Part shown: positions 54,975-61,990 of the stretch, piece by piece | Numbering within the stretch: the first letter of the stretch is position 1 | Layout of the letters: every line of letters starts with the position of its first letter | Assembly (NCBI RefSeq): GCF_000722875.1 | Contig: NZ_JFHR01000002.1 | Span: 1-64,000, forward strand | From: Sphingobium chlorophenolicum | GTDB lineage: Bacteria > Pseudomonadota > Alphaproteobacteria > Sphingomonadales > Sphingomonadaceae | DNA length: 64,000 nucleotides | Reading direction: 5' to 3' | Notes under the pieces: model-generated | What the model saw: only the letters and a program-made list of their open reading frames with translations | Databases searched by the model: none | What the model was told of the DNA's origin: nothing | Position numbers and translations under genes: made by a program

Positions 54975-57458
54975 TCAAGGCTTGCCACGAGCGTCGGCGC
55001 GTTTCGTGCGCAAAGTGGCGCTGGCCGCTGCCGGATCGTCGGGCCAGGGATGTCTGGGATAGCGCCCGCGCATTTCCTTGGCGACCGCGCTCCAGCTACC
55101 CGCCCAGAAGCCGGGGAGATCGCGTGTCGTCTGGATCGGGCGGCCTGCGGGCGAGGTGAGGGAGAGGACCAGCGGTATGCGCTGGCTGCCGACCACCGGA
55201 TGCTCGGCCAGGCCGAACAGCGCCTGCACGCGCAGTTCGACGCGGGGGCCACCCTCGGCGGCATAGTCGATTTCATGATTGCTGCCCGCGGGCGAACGGA
55301 AATCGGGCGGGGCGAGACGGTCGATCTGTTGCTTCCCGTCCCAGCCGATCAGCCCTTCGAGAATCCCGGAAAGCTGCGACCGGTCGATCTCGGAAAGGCG
55401 GCGCTTTCCTTGCAGGAGTGGTGGCAGCCATTCGTCCAGCTTTTCCATGAGCGCGGCATCGGACAGCGCCTCCACCCCGGCGAAGTCCGCTCGCATCCGC
55501 AGGGAGCGCGCCGTTTCCGACCAGGAGAGCAGGTCCAGCCCGCCTTGCCGCACGCCTTCGGTCAGGGCGGTGACGACCGCCGCCGGATCGGGGCGGTCGT
55601 CGGAACCGGAGGACAGCCTGACCGCGCCCAGCCGTCGCTCCCGCAACGCCTCGATCCCGCCATTGGCGGCGCGGAAGCGCACGGTGCGATGCTCCGCGAT
55701 GCGAGCGCCGAACAGGGCGATCACCTCCGCCTCGCTGATCGGCGCGGCGGAGAGAATGCGGGCGCCAGCGGCGCTGCCTTGTACTTCTCCTACCGCCAGC
55801 CATTCCTCCCGCGCCAGAGGGCTGAGCGGATCGAGCCGGAAACCGCGCCCGCCGACGCTCGCCCAGTCCGCGCCGTCGGCGGAGCGGCGTTTGGAGACGC
55901 GGTCGGGGAAGGCGAGTGCGAGGCATAGGCCGACACTATTATCTCCCCTCCCTTCCAGGGAGGGTCGAACAGAGTCACGTGCCTCTGTTCGAGGGGTGGG
56001 TGGGGGAGGGATGAGCTTCGCCCAGCGCTTCGCCATGGATCGCGCCGCGTCGACGCGTTTCCCGCTTTCCCGCCGCCAGCGTATCCGCCGCTGCGACAGG
56101 TCGTTATCCTGTCCGCCAATGCCCCGCTCGCCCAGCAACACGGCGACCTCCGCCGCGATGTCGGCCAGCCCCATCTCTCCAGCCCGCACCAGCATATGGC
56201 CGATGCGCGGTTCCAGCGGTAGCTTCGCCAGCGCCTTGCCATGCGTGGTGATGCGTCCGTCCGCGTCCAGCGCCTCCAGTACCGTCAGTCTTTTGCGCGC
56301 CTCGGCTACTGCGGCGGCAGGAGGCGCGTCCAGCCAGCGTAGGTCCGCCGGATCGTTCACCCCCCACAGCGCGCAGTCGAGGATCAGGCTGGAGAGGTCG
56401 CTCTCCAATATCTGGGGCGGATCGAAGGGTGGCATTCCCGCCGTCGCCGCCGCTTCCCACAGGCGATAAGCGACGCCGGGCCGCTGCCGCGCCGCACGGC
56501 CAGCCCGCTGGGTCGCAGCCGCCTGACTGGCGCGTTCCGTCACGAGCCGCGTCACGCCCGCCGCCCGGTCATAGCGTGGACGCCGCGCCAGCCCGCTATC
56601 CACCACGATCCGCACGCCGTCGATGGTCAGGCTGGTTTCCGCGATGGAGGTGGCGAGGATGACCTTCCGCCGTCCCTCCCGCGAAGGTCGGATCGCGGCC
56701 CGTTGCGCTGCCGGGTCGAGCGATCCGTGCAGCTTGTGCACCTCCACCCCCGCGCCCTCCAGCCGTTCCGCCGTCCGCTCGATCTCCGCCACGCCGGGCA
56801 GGAAGGCGAGAAGATCGCCCTCCGCCTCTTCGCTCAGCGCCCGGCGGATGGTCGCCGCCATCTCATCCTCGATCCGCTTTTCCGATGCGCGTCCGACATG
56901 GCGCAGGTCCAGCGGCTGGATGCGGCCTTCGCTCTCCACGACGGGCGCGCCATCGAGCAAGGCCGCGAAGCGCGCGCCATCCAGCGTCGCGGACATGGGC
57001 AGGAGGCGCAGGTCGGGCCGCAGCGCGCCCTGCGCATCGAGGGCCAGGGCCAGGCCGAAATCGCTGTCCAGACTGCGCTCATGCACTTCGTCGAACAGGA
57101 TGGCGGAGACGCCCGAAAGCTCCTGATCGTCCTGAATCCGCCGTACGAAAATACCCTCGGTCAGCACGAGCAATCGCGTGGCCTTCGAGACCTTCGAATC
57201 CATCCGGGTCGCGTAGCCGACCGTGCCGCCGACATTTTCGCCCATCAGTTCGGCGATCCGCTCCGCCGCCGCCCGCGCCGCCAGCCGCCGGGGGGAGAGC
57301 AGCAGCACCTGGCCCGTGCACCAGGGCTGGTCCAGCAGGGCGGGTCCGACGGCGGTCGTCTTGCCCGCGCCCGGCGGGGCCACCAGCACGGCATTGCTCC
57401 CCTCGCGCAAGGCGGCGAGCAGATCAGGCATTACGGCATGGATGGGGAGGGCGGTCAT
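54975..57458 (-). CDS. hrpB: ATP-dependent RNA helicase HrpB, with a repeat insert
   Basis: A 827-residue DEAH-box helicase of the HrpB family. The Walker A loop VAPPGAGKTTAVGP (about residue 29), DEVH (FDEVHERSLDSDFG), SAT and the QRAGRAAR motif (about 325) are intact, and the C-terminal HrpB domain is present. About 25 residues near 482-506 (IPPPPTPRTEARDSVRPSL) come from a palindromic repeat at 55942-56012. ATG 57458 is chosen because GAGAGGAGG lies just upstream; an ATG at 57479 would add 7 residues. Cellular role of HrpB is not settled. Confidence 0.92.
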   Translation of the reverse strand: MTALPIHAVMPDLLAALREGSNAVLVAPPGAGKTTAVGPALLDQPWCTGQVLLLSPRRLAARAAAERIAELMGENVGGTVGYATRMDSKVSKATRLLVLTEGIFVRRIQDDQELSGVSAILFDEVHERSLDSDFGLALALDAQGALRPDLRLLPMSATLDGARFAALLDGAPVVESEGRIQPLDLRHVGRASEKRIEDEMAATIRRALSEEAEGDLLAFLPGVAEIERTAERLEGAGVEVHKLHGSLDPAAQRAAIRPSREGRRKVILATSIAETSLTIDGVRIVVDSGLARRPRYDRAAGVTRLVTERASQAAATQRAGRAARQRPGVAYRLWEAAATAGMPPFDPPQILESDLSSLILDCALWGVNDPADLRWLDAPPAAAVAEARKRLTVLEALDADGRITTHGKALAKLPLEPRIGHMLVRAGEMGLADIAAEVAVLLGERGIGGQDNDLSQRRIRWRRESGKRVDAARSMAKRWAKLIPPPPTPRTEARDSVRPSLEGRGDNSVGLCLALAFPDRVSKRRSADGADWASVGGRGFRLDPLSPLAREEWLAVGEVQGSAAGARILSAAPISEAEVIALFGARIAEHRTVRFRAANGGIEALRERRLGAVRLSSGSDDRPDPAAVVTALTEGVRQGGLDLLSWSETARSLRMRADFAGVEALSDAALMEKLDEWLPPLLQGKRRLSEIDRSQLSGILEGLIGWDGKQQIDRLAPPDFRSPAGSNHEIDYAAEGGPRVELRVQALFGLAEHPVVGSQRIPLVLSLTSPAGRPIQTTRDLPGFWAGSWSAVAKEMRGRYPRHPWPDDPAAASATLRTKRADARGKP
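55942..56012. repeat. Palindromic repeat (G/C-block family) inserted in hrpB
   Basis: CTCCCCTCCCTTCCAGGGAG opens the element; an inner hairpin TCGAACAGAG (55964-55973) pairs with CTCTGTTCGA (55983-55992); and GTGGGTGGGGGAGGG closes it. It resembles the long repeat at 44636-44762. The hrpB frame runs through it without a stop. Confidence 0.85.
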
Positions 57459-57499
57459 CGCCGCCTCCTCTCGCGCCATTCGCGCCTCAACGCAATGAT

Positions 57500-58279
57500 T
57501 CAGCCGAAGAGCAGGCTATGGATCGGGTTTTTGGGGTCCAGCAGCATCTTGGCGGTCAGCGCCAGCGATAGGATGATCAGCAGCGGCCGGATCAACCGGC
57601 TGCCGAAGCGCATGGCCAACCGCGAACCGATCTGCCCGCCGGTGATGCTGCCCACCGCCATGGCCAGCCCGACGATCCAGATGACATGGCCGCCCACGAT
57701 CATGGTGAGCAGTCCGGCGAGGTTGCTGGCGAAATTGGCGGCCTTCGTCTGCGCCGTGGCGCGCACGAGGCCAAGGCCGCCCAGAGCAATGAAGATGGTG
57801 GTGTAGAAAGCCCCCGCGCCCGGCCCGAAAAAGCCGTCGTAAAAGCCGATGATGCCGATCAGCAGGCTCAGAAACAGCATGCCGACCCGCTGGTGCCGGT
57901 TCATTTCGCCGACCTTGGGCGAGAAGGTGAAATAGGCGGCAAGCGCGATCAGCAACGCGGGCATCAGTCCGGCCAATATCGACGGGTCGACCCTCTGCAC
58001 CAGCCACGCCCCGCCGACCGATCCTGCGAACGCCGCGAATATAGGCCAGCGATAGGTTTTCAAATCCATATGCCCCGCCCGCGCATAGGCGACGCATGCG
58101 CCAAACGTGCCCAGCGAGCTTTGCAGCTTGTTGGTCGCGACCGCTGCCACGGGCGGAATCCCGGCGGCCATTAGGGCGGGCAGCGCGATCAATCCTCCTC
58201 CGCCCGCCATCGCATCGATGCACCCCGCGACCAGCGCGGCGGCCATCAGAAAGGCGATGGTTTCAGGGGAGGGGATCAT
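57500..58279 (-). CDS. TauE/SafE (TSUP) family membrane permease
   Basis: A 259-residue polytopic protein of the TSUP family, which exports or imports sulfite, sulfonates or other anions. Typical features are the N-terminal CIDAMAGGGGLIALPALMAAG and ATNKLQSSLGTFGACVAY, repeated in the second half as DGFFGPGAGAFYTTIFIALG and AKAANFASNLAGL-like segments; about eight helices. The substrate cannot be told. ATG 58279 is used. Confidence 0.85.
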   Translation of the reverse strand: MIPSPETIAFLMAAALVAGCIDAMAGGGGLIALPALMAAGIPPVAAVATNKLQSSLGTFGACVAYARAGHMDLKTYRWPIFAAFAGSVGGAWLVQRVDPSILAGLMPALLIALAAYFTFSPKVGEMNRHQRVGMLFLSLLIGIIGFYDGFFGPGAGAFYTTIFIALGGLGLVRATAQTKAANFASNLAGLLTMIVGGHVIWIVGLAMAVGSITGGQIGSRLAMRFGSRLIRPLLIILSLALTAKMLLDPKNPIHSLLFG

Positions 58280-58316
58280 GGGTGATCAGCGGTCTCGGCA
58301 GAATGAATGAAAGCAC

Positions 58317-58342
58317 CGTGTTCCTGCCTTCGCAGGAACACG
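58317..58342. repeat. Compact palindrome, family C core
   Basis: CCGTGTTCCTGC-CTTC-GCAGGAACACGG is a 12-bp perfect stem with the same core as the repeats at 19651 and 29208. It lies between the 3' end of the polyprenyl synthase gene and the start of the permease gene. Confidence 0.75.
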
Positions 58343-58371
58343 GAATCTAAACGAACGGCTTGCGCTATCCC

Positions 58372-59400
58372 TCAATAGGCCCGCGCAATGGCGAACTCGA
58401 CCGCTTCGGTCAACGCCGCCTTGGCCTTGCCATTGTCGAACATGCCGAGCGCGTCGATGGCCCGCTGGCCATAATGGCGCGCCCGCGCCAGCGTATCCGC
58501 GATGGCCCCCGTCTTGCGCAACAGGCCGGTCGCATGCGCCAGATCCTCGTCGCTCACGCGGTTGCCCGCGATTGCGGCCTTCCAGAAGACGCGTTCCTCG
58601 TCCGAACCCCGCGCATAGGCCAGAATGACCGGCAACGTCACCTTGCCGTCGCGGAAATCGTCGCCCGCATCCTTGCCCATGGTCGCGCCGTCCGACTCAT
58701 AGTCGATGGCGTCGTCGATGAGCTGGAAGGCGATGCCGAGGTTCCGGCCATACACGTCCAGCGCCTGCTCCTCCGCCTCGTCGCGGTCGGCCACGACGGC
58801 GGAAATGCGGCAGGCGGCGGCAAACAGGGCCGCCGTCTTCGCGCCGATAATGTCCAGATATTGCTCTTCGCTGGTGTCGATCTTGCGCTGGGCGGTAAGC
58901 TGGTTGACTTCGCCCTCCGCGATCACAGCCGATGCGTTGGAGAGGATCTTCAACACCTTCAGCGACTCCGCCTCGACCATCAGTTCGAAGGAGCGGGAGA
59001 AGAGAAAATCGCCCACCAGCACACTGGCGCTGTTGCCCCAGATGATGTTGGCGGTCTTGCGGCCCCGGCGCAGGCCCGATCCGTCGACCACATCGTCGTG
59101 CAGCAGGGTCGCGGTGTGGATGAACTCGACCGCGGCGGCCAGCTTGTAGTGGCGCGATCCTGCATAGCCAACCAGATCGGCGCAGGCGAGGGTCAGCATC
59201 GGCCGCATCCGCTTACCGCCGCCCGCGATTAGATGGCCCGCCAGTTCGGGGATCAGCGGAATGCGCGACTGCATCCGGTCCAGGATGACGGCGTTCACCT
59301 GATTCATGCCCTCGGCGACCAGCGCCATCATGGGGGCGAGCGAAGGCGCGCTGCTGGCGCGGCCGATGGGATGGACATTGCCGGTGGCGGATGCTGTCAT
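58372..59400 (-). CDS. ispB: Polyprenyl diphosphate synthase (octaprenyl/decaprenyl type)
   Basis: A 342-residue trans-prenyltransferase that builds the long side chain of ubiquinone. Both Asp-rich motifs are present: HDDVVDGSGLRRG (about residue 101) and QLIDDAIDYES (about 230), with GGGKRMRP at the IPP site. The sphingomonad ubiquinone has ten isoprenes, so decaprenyl is likely; chain length cannot be read reliably. ATG 59400 is chosen; ATG 59412 is possible and neither has a clear ribosome site. It is divergent from chorismate mutase. Confidence 0.92.
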   Translation of the reverse strand: MTASATGNVHPIGRASSAPSLAPMMALVAEGMNQVNAVILDRMQSRIPLIPELAGHLIAGGGKRMRPMLTLACADLVGYAGSRHYKLAAAVEFIHTATLLHDDVVDGSGLRRGRKTANIIWGNSASVLVGDFLFSRSFELMVEAESLKVLKILSNASAVIAEGEVNQLTAQRKIDTSEEQYLDIIGAKTAALFAAACRISAVVADRDEAEEQALDVYGRNLGIAFQLIDDAIDYESDGATMGKDAGDDFRDGKVTLPVILAYARGSDEERVFWKAAIAGNRVSDEDLAHATGLLRKTGAIADTLARARHYGQRAIDALGMFDNGKAKAALTEAVEFAIARAY

Positions 59401-59502
59401 GACAAGCGCCATGTGGCGGCGGGAAATGCTAAAGGCAAGCGGGAATAGCTTGCGCGCGCGAGCGGAAGCGGCAAAAAGCCTCCCAATTGATCGGAGGACA
59501 TA

Positions 59503-59781
59503 GTGGACGAGACTTTGAAGCGCTATCGCGAGAGCATCGACAATATCGACGCGGCGCTGGTCTTCATGCTGGCCGAGCGGTTCAAGATCACCCAGGCGGT
59601 GGGGGAGCATAAGGCGACCCACGATCTGCCCCCCGCCGATCCGGGTCGGGAGGAGCGCCAGATCACGCGCCTGCGTCAGTTGGCGACCGACGCCAATCTG
59701 GACCCCGATTTCACCGAGAAATTCCTGCGCTTCATCATCGATGAAGTGATCCGGCACCATGAAAGGTTGCGGGAAGGCTGA
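59503..59781 (+). CDS. Chorismate mutase (AroQ type)
   Basis: A 92-residue monofunctional, all-helical chorismate mutase of the AroQ fold, turning chorismate into prephenate for Phe/Tyr synthesis. RESIDNIDAALVFMLAERFKI carries the N-terminal Arg, the VGEHKATHDLPPADPGREE loop the central residues, and FLRFIIDEVIRHHERLRE the C-terminal helix. GTG 59503 has GGAGGACA upstream. Its stop is 3 bases from the convergent permease stop. Confidence 0.9.
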   Translation: MDETLKRYRESIDNIDAALVFMLAERFKITQAVGEHKATHDLPPADPGREERQITRLRQLATDANLDPDFTEKFLRFIIDEVIRHHERLREG

Positions 59782-59784
59782 ACG

Positions 59785-60681
59785 TTAGGCCGGTTCGGCG
59801 ATATCCTGCCCGCGCGCTGGCCGCGTCGACCGGCCCAGCATCACCCCGCCCAGCGCCAGCGCGAAGCCGACAAGCTGCACTGGTCCCAGCCGCTCCCCGA
59901 ACAGCAGCCACGCCTCTATCGCGGCGAGCGGCGGCACCAGCAGCAACAGCATCGACATGCGCGTCGGTCCCTGATGCCGCACCAGCCACACCAGCAAGGA
60001 CAGGCCGCCCGCTGACAGCCCCAACACCGACCAGCCAAGGCCAATCCAGAGGATGGGCGCGCCGTCCCAGCGATAATCCCCGACGGACAATGCCGCCACG
60101 ATGGCGATCAGCGCGCCGCCCGCATTCTGCACCGCGCCCGAAATCGCGATGCCGTCTCCAGCGATCGCGCCGCGCTGGATCAATGTGCCGCCCGCCATGC
60201 CCAGCATGGCCATGATTCCCGCGACCGCTGGCCAGATGGTGATCGATCCCGCGCCCGACCGCTCGATTGCCGGAAGCAGCACGCAGCCGACCCCGACGAT
60301 CGCAATCGCCAGCCCGCCCCAACTGCGCGGCGGCAGCCTGTCCCCCAGAAAGGCGACGCTGGCAACCGCTACCATCAGCGGTTGCAGCGATCCCAGCAGC
60401 GACATGATCCCCGCGGGCATGCCGTTGTTCACCGCCCACCAACTGAGCGTCAGATAGACGCCGTGCAGCATCGCCCCAGCCGTCAGATGCAATGCCAGCC
60501 GCCGCCCACGGGGCAGGGCCTGCCGAACATGGAGCGCGGCCCCGCTCAGCAGCAGCGTCGTCAGCGTCAGCCGCACCGCCAGGATCAGGTCCGGCGCGGC
60601 ATGCGGCACCATGGCGCGGGCGACGACGAAGCCGGTCGACCAGATGAGGACGAAGAGAAGGGAGGCAAGGGCGGCTACCAT
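59785..60681 (-). CDS. EamA/DMT-superfamily transporter
   Basis: A 298-residue protein with ten membrane helices in two EamA repeats, the usual DMT plan; a first helix with FVVARAMVPHAAPDLILAVR and a second repeat near residue 165. Such proteins export metabolites or amino acids; no substrate is evident. ATG 60681. Convergent with chorismate mutase. Confidence 0.85.
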   Translation of the reverse strand: MVAALASLLFVLIWSTGFVVARAMVPHAAPDLILAVRLTLTTLLLSGAALHVRQALPRGRRLALHLTAGAMLHGVYLTLSWWAVNNGMPAGIMSLLGSLQPLMVAVASVAFLGDRLPPRSWGGLAIAIVGVGCVLLPAIERSGAGSITIWPAVAGIMAMLGMAGGTLIQRGAIAGDGIAISGAVQNAGGALIAIVAALSVGDYRWDGAPILWIGLGWSVLGLSAGGLSLLVWLVRHQGPTRMSMLLLLVPPLAAIEAWLLFGERLGPVQLVGFALALGGVMLGRSTRPARGQDIAEPA

Positions 60682-60739
60682 GGTCGCGCCTTTGACCCAT
60701 CGGCGACCGGCTGTCGAGTGATCGCTGACCTTTGGGGAC

Positions 60740-61108
60740 TCAGGACAGATCGGCCATGTCGTATAGCGGCCTGATTTCGATCTCGCTCGGTCCTGGCATG
60801 GGATTGGGGCAGCGCTTCACCCATGCGACCGCCTCATCCATGTCCCTGACTTCCCAGAGCCAGAAGCCCGCCACCAGTTCGCTTGTCTGGGCGAAGGGGC
60901 CGTCGATGACCGTCCGGTCCACGCCGTCGAAAACGACTCGCTTGCCACGCGACGAAGGCGTCAGGCCGTCGGCGGCGATCAATATGCCCGCCTTCTCCAG
61001 TTCATCGTTAAACCGGCCCATCGCCTGCATCGCTTCCATCGTTTCGGGCGTGGGCACGAAACCCTGTTCGCTGTCCACGGTGGCCTTCACCAGCACCATT
61101 ACGCGCAT
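60740..61108 (-). CDS. YCII-related domain protein
   Basis: A 122-residue DGPF/YCII-type protein (MRVMVLVKATVDSE..., GPFAQTSELVAGFWLWEV...), a dimeric ferredoxin-like fold with no defined activity; relatives are often encoded near ECF sigma factors, but none is here. ATG 61108 has GGAG eight bases upstream. It precedes the DMT gene on the same strand by 58 bases. Confidence 0.85.
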   Translation of the reverse strand: MRVMVLVKATVDSEQGFVPTPETMEAMQAMGRFNDELEKAGILIAADGLTPSSRGKRVVFDGVDRTVIDGPFAQTSELVAGFWLWEVRDMDEAVAWVKRCPNPMPGPSEIEIRPLYDMADLS

Positions 61109-61289
61109 CGGCTTTCTCCATTGATCTGGCTGCATCTTCCGCATCGGAATGTAGGGGGAGTCGCGCGCAATCGACAAGCGGCCCGTCGGCCCGGTCCATG
61201 GCGGTGTGAGAAGCGACTCCCGCCCGCATCCGACATGCGCTAATCTAGGTTGGTTCGCCGGCCGCTGGCGATCCTTTGCCGGAGCGTTC

Positions 61290-61763
61290 ATGGCAGTCGA
61301 GATCGAACGGAAGTTCCTGGTCATTAGCGACGGATGGCGGGCCGGGGCGGACGCCGGGCGGATTCTGCGCCAGGGCTATGTCGCGCATGACGGCGATGCC
61401 AGCGTTCGCGTCCGCCTGTCGGGCGACGAAGCTTGGCTCACCGTAAAGAGCGGGCGCACGGGCTTGGTCAGGGACGAGTTCGAATATGCGATTCCAGCGG
61501 CGGACGCGGCGGAAATGCTGGATCGGCTCTGCGCCGACAGGGTGGTCGGCAAGACCCGCTACCGCGTTCCCTATGACGGCAAGATCTGGGAAGTGGATGT
61601 CTTCGCCGGGGCCGTCGAAGGCCTGATATTGGCGGAAGTGGAGATGCATTCCGTCGACGAGCGGTTCGACCTGCCCGATTGGGTCGGAGGTGAGGTGACG
61701 AACGACCCGCGCTTCCGCAATTCCGCCATCGCCCTCCTGCCAGGCTTCGAAACGGCGGACTGA
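61290..61763 (+). CDS. CYTH-domain phosphatase (inorganic triphosphatase-like)
   Basis: A 157-residue CYTH protein. The N-terminal EIERKFL (Glu4, Glu6, Lys8) is the family ExExK motif; RVRLSGDEAWLTVKSG, KTRYRVPYDGKIWEVDVF and LAEVEM complete the tunnel strands. The likely activity is hydrolysis of inorganic triphosphate; class IV adenylyl cyclase is less likely. ATG 61290 has GGAG six bases upstream. Confidence 0.9.
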   Translation: MAVEIERKFLVISDGWRAGADAGRILRQGYVAHDGDASVRVRLSGDEAWLTVKSGRTGLVRDEFEYAIPAADAAEMLDRLCADRVVGKTRYRVPYDGKIWEVDVFAGAVEGLILAEVEMHSVDERFDLPDWVGGEVTNDPRFRNSAIALLPGFETAD

Positions 61764-61764
61764 T

Positions 61765-61788
61765 ATATTTTTCGAGAAAAAATATTTT
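61765..61788 (+). terminator. AT-rich hairpin after the CYTH gene
   Basis: ATATTTTT (61765-61772) pairs with AAAAATAT (61778-61785) around CGAGA, followed by TTT, right after the CYTH stop. The stem is AU-only, so efficiency is uncertain. Confidence 0.45.
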
Positions 61789-61900
61789 GTCTCGATTATT
61801 TCGTCCATCATCCGAAGAGCATGAATAATTGGATTGTGAGTGAAATAATCAACGATATTTACATTGAGAAATGAATTCATCGAAGAATATGACGTTTTTA

Positions 61901-61915
61901 TTACAATCACTGTAA
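61901..61915. promoter_or_regulatory. Palindrome TTACA-N5-TGTAA upstream of the TonB receptor
   Basis: TTACA and TGTAA with extended symmetry (GTTTT on the left, CAAAAC on the right) lie 76 bases before the receptor start in a 227-base AT-rich gap (61764-61990) that is otherwise gene-free. The form suits an operator for a substrate-responsive regulator. No regulator is in the window. Confidence 0.4.
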
Positions 61916-61990
61916 CAAAACTGTTTTGATCGCAACCTAATGGCGGCCCCGCAAACGTCCACTTGATGGATTTGAAAAGGGGTTATACGC

